Assembly: GCA_910574455.1 (NCBI GenBank)
Contig: CAJSYZ010000008.1
Location: 1-64,000, forward strand
Direction: 5' to 3'
From: Trichaptum fuscoviolaceum
Taxonomy: Eukaryota > Basidiomycota > Agaricomycetes > Hymenochaetales > Trichaptaceae
Length of the DNA stretch: 64,000 nt
Positions 44,250 to 55,139 of this stretch are shown here, piece after piece; the first letter of the stretch is position 1, and every line of letters starts with the position of its first letter. The translations under genes were made by a program, and so were the position numbers. Under the pieces are notes generated by a model that was given only the letters and a program-made list of their open reading frames with translations, had not been told where the DNA came from and ran no database searches.

Positions 44250-45603
44250 AACAAGCAGTTAAAGGCTGTGAGCTAACTCACAGCAAAGCCCGCTACCCGG
44301 GAATGCGGTTAGAGCAAGAGTGAGAGGGAAAAAAATTATATTTTTAAGCACATATACAGTACAGAAGTATTATACACCATACTCTTGCTGCCGCAGAGGC
44401 GCATCTGCCACACGAACAGTGCCATTGCGAGTAGCTGCCCAACTTTCAGTAGCCGCAGCTGTATCAAACATCAGCGTCGGTGGAGGTACAGTGTCTTCAG
44501 GATTTCCCCAGCCGCCCAGCACATGCTGTCTTCACCATTCGTGCCTATGCCTTCGTCATCCTTGCCTGTCCTCAACGCAAACCCATATTGCAGCAGCGGC
44601 AGGCCAAGACCAGCACAAGCATCAAGCTTCGCCGCATGTGTGGTACGCAGGAGGTAAGTAAGGAGAAAGCCCACATATTGGAATGAAGTAGAAACGAACA
44701 TGTTCCAAGCAAATGAGAAGAGCGTGCCCGATGCGAGACCATCAATCGGGCGCTCGCCTTGAAGCATCATTCCCGGCGATAAGGACGAAGGCGCATGGGC
44801 TGTCGTCTCCCAGTCCGGCGGGATAACATCCGCCTGAGCGGCGGCGTACAATGGTGGTGCATCCTTCTCTGTCTCCTGCAGTATAACATGGACACCGTCT
44901 TCTATTGAATATGGGATGCAAAAGTAGCTGAAATAGACTCGTTAGCCTACAAAGTAAAGAAGCAATCTGTTGATGCAGCAAATTAGGCTCACCTTCCACT
45001 ATGGCATTGGAGAGGCCCAGTTTCGCAGTGACATTCGCAAAGACACCATCATTCCCAGTCCCGCCGCCAATGACCCGCCTTCGTTCCTTGCACCGACTTC
45101 CAGTTAAGCAACCTGCAATACGGCCAGGGAGGACGCGGTGTGCCCACTCAAAGCCCGGGCCACGATTCGACCTTGGACATGCAACAGGACCAGCTGTGCT
45201 TGAGTAGTTCGCCCCGTGTTTCCGGCAGCTACAATGCTCACTGCACCTGATACAGTTGCGCTTGGTGTCCGCTCGTCGCCAGTGTTGGATGTCCTCACAG
45301 ACAAAGCGGGCTTTGCACCGCCGCAGGGTGTAGACACGGAGACACTGGGGCAGCTACTGCTCATCACATAGGAACTGGAGGGTAACGCGCCGTTGACCTG
45401 CGAAGGGTAGATCGTCGAAGGCTTGCGCTCGGTGCGCATATGTAGTTTGAAGAACAGGCAAAAACTTGAATGAGTGAGAACAACTTGCTTTGAAAGGCAG
45501 TTTCGGTACCGAAAGTGCCAGTCACATGACTTTTTAAGTTTTGGCGGAGAATCGACACAGTTGCGTTTTCCTAAGGTACCCTAGCGACCCCTAGGTCGCG
45601 GGA
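44250..45603 (-). mobile_element. HL-6, Helentron-like element, inverted copy of HL-1
   Basis: 5' end at about 45603: TCCCGCGACC with hairpin GCGACC / GGTCGC. The 5' arm matches the start of the window (AGGAAAACGCAACTGTGTCG, CCGCCAAAACTTAAAAAGTC). 3' end at 44250-44295: GGGTAGCGGGCTTTGCTGTG, palindromic hairpin GCTGTGAGTTAGCTCACAGC, tail CTTTAACTGCTTGTTA. The cargo is the same BSD2-like piece as in HL-1, in the opposite orientation 43 kb away. The 5' neighbour HL-7 abuts directly. Confidence 0.8.
44480..45085 (-). pseudogene. BSD2/NDFIP-like fragment captured in HL-6
   Basis: Counterpart of 525-1080 in HL-1 and slightly better preserved. GNDGVFANVTAKLGLS (about 45050-45003), intron GTGAGCC...CAG (about 44996-44931), FCIPYSIEDGVHV with YTAGD, then YAAAQADVIPPDWETTAHAP (44850-44792), GLASGTLFSFAWNMFVSTSF (44740-44680), QYVGFLLTYLLRTTHAAKLD and AGLGLPLLQYGFALRTG (44615-44565). 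The PPDWETT...QYVGFLLTYLL...THAAK...GLGLPLLQYGF order fits the first transmembrane region of Bsd2/NDFIP proteins. At least two frame breaks. C-terminal transmembrane segments are missing or unrecognisable. Confidence 0.65.
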
Positions 45604-46814
45604 ACAAGCAGTTAGAGGCTGTGAGTTCCTCACAGCAGAGCCCGCTACCCAGAGATGGGTATGAAGTGTTAAGGAAGGGAAAAAAAATCATTATATTTTT
45701 AAGTTATACATACAAGATTTGCCTGCGATAAGGATTTCACGGATCCATGCGTCCACAGTAGCCTTGTCCGCTGCTGTTGTGCTAGTGGTGGTAGCCGTTG
45801 GCAAAGAGGGAGTTGCTGGAGTAAAGATGATAGGGATGGTAAGGTTGGTGTCGGCAAGGTGAGAAGATGCGTTCGTCTGTTGGTCGAGTCCACCCGCTGC
45901 TGCGACGGTCGCCGCTCGTGCAAAGTGGCGAACACTCCTCCGGTAGGTTCTCCACCTTTGCCTTTCCGGTTCTTCTTTATGAGCCTCTCCTTGTGATAAC
46001 GAGGCCCCTTCCAACAGGTGGTCCACCCACCGAGTCTCACCACCAGTCTCTACATAGGCCACAACTGTTCCTGGGGACTTCCGCCTCCGGCCACGTCGCG
46101 CCAGTACGCCGTCATATTGGCAGCAATGCTGCCCTCTGCACCGTGGAAAGCGTGGCGGCAGACGGCCCTCGGTCCCCTGCATCAAGCAGGGCAGCTTATC
46201 CAAACGGCGGCCACCCTGTACTTCCAAGCCTCTACATGCCCAGTTTCGCGGAAATGCAGAACTGAACCTCCTGGGGAAAGCGGTCTCTGTGGCAGGGAAA
46301 CATTAGATAGGTCTTCGGACGATCATTGGGACAGAGAGTTCGGAGGCATCCCCGTATGCCCAGGCCGCGTTTGCACCTATGCAGTGAAGCGTTGGTTACC
46401 TTGTGCGATTAGATATAAGTGGCTGTTCATTTGTGAATTTGATGTTTACGTACCCTGTATACCATTTTAACTTTGGCTTTGAGAAAGCGCCTGCAATTGG
46501 CCGTTTGATTGCGATAGCGAAGACATGTCTCGCTGCTGAAGACGACGGAGAAGACAAACGTGAAGCGTTGGCGACGACGGCGAGGACTGCGAGCGTCGCG
46601 TCGGTGTCTCGGGTCGTTCCGAGACATTACTTTACATAAGTTATATATCTTTGTCATCGTCATGTGAGCAAAAAGAACTTATATATCGAAATCTGCCCAT
46701 ATATATCCAAGGACCCCCCAAATAAGTCAATTTCACGTGACCATTTGACTTTTGGCGGTAAAAACAGACAGTTGCATACCCTAAGAATACCCAGCTACCC
46801 AAGGGGTAGCGGGA
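45603..46814 (-). mobile_element. HL-7, Helentron-like element, unidentified cargo
   Basis: 5' end at 46814 (TCCCGCTACCCC, hairpin GCTACCC / GGGTAGC; flank ATAT). The arm is the same as in HL-4 and HL-5, including TCACGTGAAATTGACTTATT and TATATAAG. 3' end at 45603-45650: GGGTAGCGGGCTCTGCTGTG, hairpin GCTGTGAG-GAA-CTCACAGC, tail CTGCTTGTT. The cargo at 45.70-46.27 kb has an open minus-strand frame of 178 codons (46227-45691: RWVDHLLEGASLSQGEAHK, then a Thr/Ser/Pro-rich tail). I cannot identify it. Confidence 0.8.
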
Positions 46815-48140
46815 ATATTGATGCGACTATTATTAAGAAAGCCGGCAGATGGGCCTTGAGCTGCCGTAACTTTGGCACCATCCTTCCGTTTGCGGTTTGT
46901 TTTGGTTCCCCGTCCTCCCGTCCTCTCACAATGCGTGAGCCGCGAAGGTCTCATGGAAGCAGCCGCACCGAGGATTACTACTTGGTTCGGTTGTGGCCGT
47001 CTTCACATAACGGCGAACGTTGGCGCGCTGCAGGATAGATCTGATGTCCAAACGTTGACACCAGTTCCAAGGTAAGAATTGGCTTCCCACAAGTTCCCAA
47101 AGGCCGTATTAGAGTGGGCCAAAATCATGGTATTTGTCCAACCCTCCACAGTCTTTCTATGTCACTAAGAAAGTACTTTTAAGCTGCATTTCATCTCAAT
47201 TGATTGCCGATCCCGACACCACCCTCTATCAAAACAGCAACTCCTGCTCTATTCGTCACACGCTATACATCTGCGCTTAAGTCTTTCGAGAAAATAGCGA
47301 TCATGACCGACGTTGCAACGAGGACAATCACGCACATCATCACGCGTCTGGACGGGACGTCTCGCGAGGCAGGATCCGCGACGCCACTCGACTCATTGCG
47401 ACATGATCCTCATGAATACGATGGAGGAGACTTGACAATATCGAACAATAAATATCACTAAGTGCCTACTTAGTACAGCCCGATGAAGCACGATTATCTT
47501 TCTGAAATTTGCTACTAATAAAGTCCTGTGGATCGCCGAGAGGGTACAGTTTCACTCCAGAAGGACATTTCTCTGCACTAGCGAACTCATACTGGTATAA
47601 CAGCATAACAGCCTGAAACATGTCCAAAGTCAAAGTCTGACGCGTTGTAGGGCACTATATATTTCTATCCGTTGCCGGAAAAGTGAAGGACTATACATAA
47701 TAGCCAGATAATGCGGCCGAGTCCTTCTCTGTCACATACATCTGTAGGTCCGACTGGAGAAAGACTACATCTAATATAGGGTTCAGCATGACATATACAA
47801 TGTAGACAAGTTGCGCTGAGTAAGAAAAGAGACCCACCCAGACGGATCCATACTATATCTTCATCAACAAGCATGGCTGTAGTGTATGAGCTGGAAAGAT
47901 ACAAAGGGCGGATAAATCGTACAGTTTATCATTATTGGTTTCATGTGCTTCAAACATTGTTGACACAATTTACCTCTACAAATATGCGTACTCAATTCGA
48001 AGTCTTGTACGACATCTCACCATTCCAGCATCACCTTCTAATAAACCACGTAGCTACGTAACATATAAAAATCTTTAATGCCAGTAGATAACATATAAAG
48101 TATTATTGTATAAAGGAATCTACCTCCCCTTACTACAAAA
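46815..48140. other. Intergenic, nothing recognised
   Basis: Flank 5' of HL-7. Short plus-strand frames at 46872-47075, 47204-47461 and 47873-48061 have no recognisable content. Confidence 0.4.
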
Positions 48141-49782
48141 TCATTCAAATTGACGATTCGAAATTAATCTTCGTCTACAGTCAAAATCCGTAACTTCCAC
48201 ATCAGTCAAATTATTGTACCACCCCATTATAACATCAATATCCTTCCTTTTCAATGTGTTCCCATATACTCCAACCCTCACCGAAGGCACCTGCAAATAG
48301 ACAGATGTAATTGTCAGTGGCAACTGAAATAACATGTCTTCAACGAACATGACCACTGGAATATCCTTTTCCGTCGGCGGCGGTGTCGAATCTCCCACTA
48401 TGATGAACGAGAAATACCTCAACACTGGATAATCATCCCTCAAGCCCACGACACCGATTTTCCAACTATTCACTAACTCCTCTCCCCGTTCCCAAATCCA
48501 AGGCTCAAGTCGAATATTAAGCGTAGTGATCCATGGAGTCTTAATCGATCCTCTAAGCTTAACGAATGCAGTTTTGAATGAGCCAACCCGCCCCAAAAAA
48601 CATACTTTGAACCTTGTTAAGTTCAACAGTACCGTCGATTTCCAGGCCTATTCCATACAGGCAGTAGTCCGATATTGCAAGATCAACTATTTCCTTCCCA
48701 CAAGAAAGGAACTCGCGAAACCCCCGAACGTTCCCGTCAAACGCCCTTAGATGACAGCCTGTAAGTCGAGCCGAGAGATCCTTTCGATGTATTGGAGCGG
48801 AAAACGTGTCATCCTTCAGCCTCAAAACAACTGGAAGTTTCCACTTTGCATATACCGGCTCTCCGACGGCAAAACGCTCGTGCGCATAGCTTTCAACGAT
48901 GAGACTATGCAGCTTGACCATATTTGAATTAGAGAATTTTCCAATAATCGTTTCCGACGTAGCCATCGACAGACAAAATCTTGCTTCGTACCATCTATCC
49001 GAACGCGCAAAAAGTGTTGAGATCGATCGCCAATCGTCTCTCCTTTTGCTTCCATATTGCATATCTCTAGCGTACTCATCGATCGCTACCTTGAGCCCTT
49101 TACAGCCTGCCCTTTCTGCCACAACATCGATCATTTCTGGCTCCATCATGTCCGTCAGAGTTATGCTTGCCCACATGCCAGACATACCCAAAGCAACAAC
49201 TCGGATACGCCGATTAACTGTCGCCATCCTGAAAATCAACTTCCAGTCGCCTTCCGAGAGGTCAAGTAGGTTATAAATGATATCGTTCGGTAGATCGTTG
49301 AACTTTCGCCCAGTTGCTTTTGCTAGTTTGGGTACAGGAATAGACCTGTCCGTGCCAACTTGTCCACAACCTCCCATCACTAATGTAGAATGACATCTTC
49401 CGATTCGTGAGTCTTCCGCAGCCTCGAGCTGCACCATCCCATCACCACGCCCTTCCTTGTCACCTTGCGACACATTGATATCTCGCCGCTTCCTTGTTTT
49501 CACTTCCCAGAATTTCCTCCTAAACCCATAAATTTCACTCAACACCCAGACCAACAATATAAACTCACTTTTCCATTTCCTCGTTCTAAATTGTAAATTA
49601 GCTTTAACTGGATGATAGTTTAGTACTTCCATACATAGTGAAGACAGATTGACAAGCTTACCGCACGCAGAGACACAGATATGAGTATAAAGAGGAATGA
49701 CGACCAACTCAGAACGCAGACCCATCCTCAGTGAAAAAAAGATTACATAAGAACTGTCCACGACACCCATTTTTTCAAACAT
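48141..49782 (-). pseudogene. F-box gene with frameshift at a homopolymer; 5' half shared with the 31-kb gene
   Basis: Frames 49782-48559 (407 codons) and 48626-48141 (161 codons) overlap and form one gene. The first holds the F-box (LPNDIIYNLLDLSEGDWKLI), WASITLTDMMEPEMIDVVAE and YAKWKLPVVLRLKDDTF. It then ends after MFFGAGWLIQNCIR, while the other frame reads FLGRVGSFKTAFVKLRG and continues the homology to FVEDMLFQLPLTITSVYL and the C-terminus. The switch lies at CCCCAAAAAA (48592-48601), a classic slippage site, so this may be a real pseudogene or a sequence error. 49124-49774 is nearly identical to 31491-32141, whereas the C-terminal parts differ at many residues. Confidence 0.7.
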
Positions 49783-50056
49783 TTTTCCACATAACTATGA
49801 ACATGACATCTCACCCTCAATTTCAGCTTCGAGCTCCCATTATATATTATCACTAAACTAAAGCAGAACCTTGGTATATACTGTCACCACTTATTATGAC
49901 TTATGATTTTCTTCAGACCACTGAATAATATATCTACTGATCTCTCTCTCTACATACAGATTCGACCTTCTAGCTACACCGTACCGGCATACAATACCAG
50001 ACAAACTACTCTGTTATGTAGTTGCCAATGAACACCCATAACTTCAAACCACCTCC
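49783..50056. other. Spacer between two F-box genes
   Basis: AT-rich, no gene recognised. Presumed promoter region of the upstream F-box copy. Confidence 0.4.
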
Positions 50057-51331
50057 TCACAATTCCAAACTCCTTCTCCTCTCCAATAATAATCCAAACT
50101 CCCTCTCTACCTTCCCTTTAAATCCCTCCTCTACCATATCGCATGCAGATACCACTACATCCATAAAAGCAGGACTAGCGAGTACTCTAGCATTACCCTG
50201 AGCGTCTTCACGGCAAGCGTACAACGGGATATACGAGATTGACAAGTCGACCCGTCGAACCAATTCAGGAAGATAATAGAAAATATCCTCCACGAAGTAT
50301 AATCGGCAATTCGTACCAGCATCACCAACATGGTCATCTCGAGTTTCCACCTCGATTTGATCAGACCCCATATGAAGTGAGAAATATGTCAGACTTCCGA
50401 ACTGCTTCTTCATATTCCGCATCCACTCCTTGCAATCATCCACGCTTGACATCCGATTCCGACCGTCACCGAGATTAAACACAATTGTTAGTCGATCCAG
50501 ATTTTTAGTGTCGAAAACGCCAGTAATAACCGACAAACCACCCTCGGTCGCATCCAAAAAGACAATAGTTAATTCCTTTAACCATGGCATAACTATCGAA
50601 CCCTCTTCTGCAAATCCCGTCGCGTGTTTGGAATATAATTTCACAGTCAATTCTCGTAGATGTCGGGACTTGTTGAGAAATGATGCCAAAACCGAAAGCT
50701 GTTCAACAGACAATGCGAAACAGCACGTTATTGTCATCGGTGCGTCTATTGGGCGGAAAATTTGACACCGGGATTCGCCATCCGATAGATCTTGGAGTAT
50801 GGGAAATTTCCAGTATCCATAGAAAGGTACCTGATGATAAGAACCATAAATATTGCCGATTTTCATCGTCAACAACTTGGTCATTATCTCAGAGCCGTAT
50901 ACCTCTCGGATTGCTACTTCCGTTTCCGACCTAATGTTGAACTCGACGCTTCTCCATCTCCCGCAGTAGCGAAACAAGGTACATATCGCAGACATGTTTC
51001 CGAGACAGGCTTCGAATAGCCTTTCCCCATGTAATTGAAAAGAGTCCCTTTCGTCGATAACAACGTCAAAGTCGCGGTCCTTGCACCTCTTGATTACCAT
51101 GTTAATGAAATCCATCCTCATATCGCTTGTAAGACGTATGTTCGACCATAAACCAGCATTTTCCACAACCAGTTCTCGAATCCAGTGAGAAAGACTCGAG
51201 ATAGCCATCAAATCTCCCGGACAGAAGCTTAGATTATGGAACACCATAAAGATCAGTTCCAAAGGCAAGCACCTGAACCAATTCTTTCCAGCGTATCGAC
51301 TGCTACTCAACTCTTCACATGAATAGTTCAC
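50057..51331 (-). CDS. F-box protein, intact
   Basis: Open frame of 424 codons. The F-box is near the N-terminus: NWFRCLPLELIFMVFHNLSF then GDLMAISSLSHWIRELVVE, followed by LWSNIRLTSDMRMDFINMVI, the same architecture as the other members. The later region has FYGYWKFPILQDL, LRELTVKLYS and LYFVEDIFYYLPELVRRVDL, matching the C-terminal signature. No internal stop. More diverged from the 31/48-kb pair than those are from each other. Likely an SCF substrate receptor; target unknown. Confidence 0.7.
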   Translation of the reverse strand: MNYSCEELSSSRYAGKNWFRCLPLELIFMVFHNLSFCPGDLMAISSLSHWIRELVVENAGLWSNIRLTSDMRMDFINMVIKRCKDRDFDVVIDERDSFQLHGERLFEACLGNMSAICTLFRYCGRWRSVEFNIRSETEVAIREVYGSEIMTKLLTMKIGNIYGSYHQVPFYGYWKFPILQDLSDGESRCQIFRPIDAPMTITCCFALSVEQLSVLASFLNKSRHLRELTVKLYSKHATGFAEEGSIVMPWLKELTIVFLDATEGGLSVITGVFDTKNLDRLTIVFNLGDGRNRMSSVDDCKEWMRNMKKQFGSLTYFSLHMGSDQIEVETRDDHVGDAGTNCRLYFVEDIFYYLPELVRRVDLSISYIPLYACREDAQGNARVLASPAFMDVVVSACDMVEEGFKGKVEREFGLLLERRRSLEL

Positions 51332-51892
51332 CTGATCTCCAGCACAAAATGGCCTTTCCCTATATCCCTCACTTCAACCATCACATAGAAGTACACATCT
51401 GATCCCACTTACCCTTCAATTCTTGTCCCAGACGACTTCGAATTCTCCACAGTATCCTTATCGTTCCCAGCTCCCAGAAAGGGTACGTATGACCTGTAAT
51501 AAAGGTTTAAATCAATCTAACCATACCTCCATCGGGTTGAACTTTATCGAAACTCACATGCTAAAAATCACAAATATCATAAGTATCAATTATTCACTTA
51601 TATCAAATAACAATACTCACAGAACAAAGTAAATCCACACACTATTGCAAGAACAAGAGTTTCCACGACCTGAAGAGAATTTTATTATCTGTTGAGAAAA
51701 AAACCTCATAGAGTGATATCGAACGAAGTTATAAAGCATCGCTTCAAACCAAAACAGCCGTGTACGGAAAGTCCCTCCGGCATCCAGTACTACGCAAATT
51801 CACGTGACATAATACCCTTACGAACCCCCAAACAAGTACACAAACAAAACCACAAATGTTACACAGTAAAAAAACTTTGATGCCAAATCTCA
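51332..51892. other. Intergenic, nothing recognised
   Basis: AT-rich; only short frames (51423-51632, 51692-51880). Confidence 0.4.
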
Positions 51893-51955
51893 AACCGGCA
51901 GTTAGTGGATAAGATCACAACAGAGCCCTCTACCGCAGTTTCGCATGAAGCCATT
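51893..51955 (-). mobile_element. Degenerate Helentron-like 3' end
   Basis: Plus-strand text CGGCAGTTAGTGGATAAGAT, CACAACAGAGCCCTCTACCG follows the pattern of intact 3' ends (CAAGCAGTTAGTGGCTGTGA, CACAGCAGAGCCCGCTACCC). Hairpin pairing is lost and the subterminal repeat is altered. The matching 5' end was not found. Confidence 0.55.
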
Positions 51956-52013
51956 GTTATGGAAAGCAAACATTATATAATGTAAGGTAAGCAGCAGAAG
52001 GAAGAAAGTCAAA

Positions 52014-52310
52014 GTGCAGTATGCCAGTGTGCGCCGTCAGAGCCAGCGGTCCCCGACACGAACATGCATTAATTTTGACGCTGAACCCAATACAGAGGCG
52101 GGTAATACTGTCATAAGATATCATTCAATTCCTTTACTACTTAGCAGAAGAGACAGAAAAATAGGGGAAAAAATAGTTGAAACGTAAGGCAATGTGCGGA
52201 GTACAAAGTACTATAGGTAATGAATATAAAAAAGAGAAAACAATTACACATGTACGTATGTTTGTGCCAGTGATGTCAAACGGTCTTGCGGATCGTATTG
52301 ACTCGTATGC
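52014..52310. repeat. Dispersed repeat R4, copy b
   Basis: Copy of 16420-16790 (see there). Its left flank AAGTGCAGTATGCCAGTGTG at 52012-52032 recurs at 54691-54711, 2.68 kb away in the same orientation, possibly marking the ends of a larger unit. Confidence 0.7.
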
Positions 52311-52514
52311 TAGACTCGAGACAGGCGAATGTCGGAAGGCCGAGGAACTGTGGCGACAGAAGCGGTAGCGGAAGGTTAACGAGGCTGCTTGGTGGACACA
52401 ACCTCGGGTGCGTCGGTACTTGCACCTGCATGGTTGTTGACGGTCGAAAGACGAAAATGGCAAACTTCCTACGCCAATGGTGAGAGAGATGGAAAGAAGA
52501 TAAGAGAGGATATA

Positions 52515-52740
52515 CTCACATTTTCAGAAGCGGTCTGCCACTTAGGAGATTGGACTCAGGATTGGACCCAGGATGATGGATATCTGGGTGGCAACTTCAT
52601 ACACTGCGTGTGAGGTGAGAATGATATTCAAGACCAGAAGAATAATAAACTCACGATTTCGGAAGGGGAACTGCTGTCCAAGCTAATGGGCCCGAGGCAT
52701 ACACTAACTCTGAAGTTCAGTAAGCTATCGAGTGTCGAAA
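52515..52740. repeat. Dispersed repeat R5, copy a (copy b 59960-60160)
   Basis: Shared order of CATTTTCAGAAGCGGTCTGC / CGTTTTCAGAAGTGGTCTGC, GCCACTTA, TACACTGCGT, ACTCAC, TTTCGGAAG, CTGTCCAAGCTAATGG / CCGTCCAAGCTGATGG and ACACTAACTCTGA / ACACTGACTCTGA. On the minus strand it could be two exons of an unidentified gene (donor GTGAGT after TTCCGAAAT/C), but neither copy stays open. Confidence 0.75.
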
Positions 52741-53269
52741 AAGAGTGCTGCCTACGATGTAATGAAAAGCCTCCACTATAGTGGCAATGTGGAGCATAAA
52801 ATACCAACTAAAGTGCCCCGCGAGTCAGCGCCCTCAAAAATGGTGACGGAGGACATACTAGAGTGGCGGAGGCAAAGGCGAAGATCAATGATAGAGAGAT
52901 CGATGGATGGTCGTCCGGGCTGCATCGGAAGCAGCACCAATAGCGGATTCGTGCAGGAGCGTCGAAGGAGAAAAGCACTCAACGAACAGTACAAGAAAAT
53001 GGCGGATGCTTTGGGGATTGGGGTGCTTGAGTAACGAGGCTTCCCCAAAACTCTCAAACTATTCTCTCGCTTGCTTGTCTGAACAATGAAATAACCTGAT
53101 ACGATCTGGCAGATCTCCTGGAAGATTTTACATTGTCAAATCTGACAGAGATAACAAGTAGTACTATTCCCGCTCACTGAAATCAAGTTCTCGGTGCCCT
53201 GGTGGGAAAGAAACTCTGGCAGTCTGGATTTATTTGCTTGCTCGGCCCCAAGTTCACCCATGAACTCCC

Positions 53270-54210
53270 AGTTATTCGACTTGCACGTCCTGTCTCCTGT
53301 GTATCAACGCAAATCGCGTAGAGATTCCAGCGCAACGCAAGATGGCTTTGTCCGCAGCTGGTCGATACAAGTTCAGGATCTCGTACGCGAAGAGGATCCC
53401 AGCGAACGAGGCGAGCTTGCGCACTGGGGTGCCATAGGTTCCCGCACATGATCTGTGAGACGCAAACGAGTTCGAGGTGGTCTCAACATGACTCAAAAGT
53501 GCCGATCTCTGTGAAGCAGTTGAAAGTTCTGGTCAGACTCATCATGGGCACGCACGGTCTTCCACATCTCCCCGAATGCACATCTCCCCGAATGATAACA
53601 TTGTGGTTTTTCTGAGCGTCGAGCGAAGCACGGACATATTAACGGTGGACGCCATGCGCATGAGCTCTTCCACCCCTTGGAACATCGCTTTGGGCGTATC
53701 CTCGCCAGCAAAGACATGCTCATACACGAAGTGTGCAGCACGGACAGTATCAGGTTCGTTCGCCAGGTGTTCCAGCATCAGGTAAGTATATGTAGGGAGG
53801 TGTTAATCCTGATAAGTCGCTGACACTCGAAACGTCTGAGCCAGCGCACTGTCGTCTGTAGGCTTCCAGAAGTTGTGCACATTCGGAATAGAGACCGACG
53901 TTGTGCGAGAAGCCAGGCGGGGCCGCAGTTTCAGAGGAGGCGGAACACGACGCAGGACTTTATAGGTGTCGGCGACAAAGAAGACGGGCGTGTTCTCGTC
54001 ATCAGTCTGACAATTGGGGCTGTCCTTCGGATGATTTCTCATCGGATGAATAAAGGTCTCAAATGGATTGCTCTTGAATTCATCTTCAGTTTGGATGATG
54101 TAGAGATAATTCCGGCTCACCAGGTGACACAGCGTACCCAACAACTACCTGCGTCTCAAGACCGGTGTATGCGAGGTGTACCTCATCGACCCTTGCTTGA
54201 TGAACGAAAG
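53270..54210 (-). pseudogene. Unidentified coding remnant
   Basis: Consecutive minus-strand frames share codon-like composition but need frame changes: NPFETFIHPMRNHPKDSPNC and NTPVFFVADTYKVLRRVPPP (54070-53935), AQTFRVSATYQD (53803), then after an intron-like gap MLEHLANEPDTVRAAHFVYE (53778-53720), EELMRMASTVNMSVLRSTLR (53680-53620), and KLASFAGILFAYEILNLYRP (53425-53370). It looks like one gene read from about 54.2 to 53.27 kb. I do not recognise the family. Confidence 0.4.
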
Positions 54211-54259
54211 AATGTCCTGTTGGCGTCGGCCTGTTTGATGGCAGCCCAGTTGGCACTTC

Positions 54260-55130
54260 TCAAGCGTGCTCCGTGTTTGAGGTAAGCAAGACTATCGAAG
54301 TACAAACATCCTTGGAAACGAGCGGAGGCAAATCATGATCATTGCTGCTGTTGTCGTGAGTGAGTGAGGTGTGTCGGTTGAAGAAATTGAGCTGGAGGAT
54401 AAGGTAGAATAATAAATAAACTGAAAGTAGACCACAGAAGCAGGGAAAAGGTACGAAAAAATAATAAGATAAAAACCACAATAACCAAGAGAAAACAGGC
54501 TACACAGAGAATAAACTAGGAATGGAAGATTTAGGCTACACATGAGATTAAAAAGACAGTTTACCAGGAACGAAGGAGATAAGAGAAAATGGGCGATTGG
54601 CTGGGAGCGTGAGAATTGGCTTACTTTCTGTAAAACTGGATTAAAGTTCACGACGACACATCACTCCCTCAGCTACGCTTCGTGTCGGGGAAAGTGCAGT
54701 ATGCCAGTGTGCGGATCAACATCCGTCGCGGCATCGGAAGCTTCCAGTGCTCTTGGTTGTCGGTTTCAATGACGCCCAAACGGGTATGCACATCTGCGAA
54801 CCTCGACACCGTTTCATCCGCGACGCAGTTCGGACCTGGCTGAAAAGGCAGAATTTTTAAATCCACTAGATCATCAGTAACTACATAACTATAACAATCA
54901 AAATAACCACATGTACCGCAATTTACTCTTCCTCAGCAAAAGCCTCCTAATCTTCCTTCCCGTAAGCGGGTGCCTCAAATAGGCAGATTCTGTGATAGGC
55001 ACCGTTTTTCCAGAATCGTTTGGAGAGAACCATTTTTAAGGACTACATGAGTGTAAGACTAACGAGTTCTGGACGAAACCTCGCTTAGCTGTATGAGATA
55101 CAGAAAGCTTGCACACAGTTACCAATCTTC
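54260..55130. other. AT-rich spacer with a possible small coding remnant
   Basis: 54669-54866 minus has a 65-codon frame (PFQPGPNCVADETVSRFADV) that looks coding-like but is unidentified; its left end carries the R4-flank word AAGTGCAGTATGCCAGTGTG. 54874-55130 shows nothing. Confidence 0.3.
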
Positions 55131-55139
55131 TCCCAATTG

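Noticed and set aside
38590..46814. Array read as LTR retrotransposons
   Set aside because: The repeats at the two ends of each unit differ (inverted subterminal repeat plus hairpin, not direct long terminal repeats), there is no reverse transcriptase, and captured genes retain introns.
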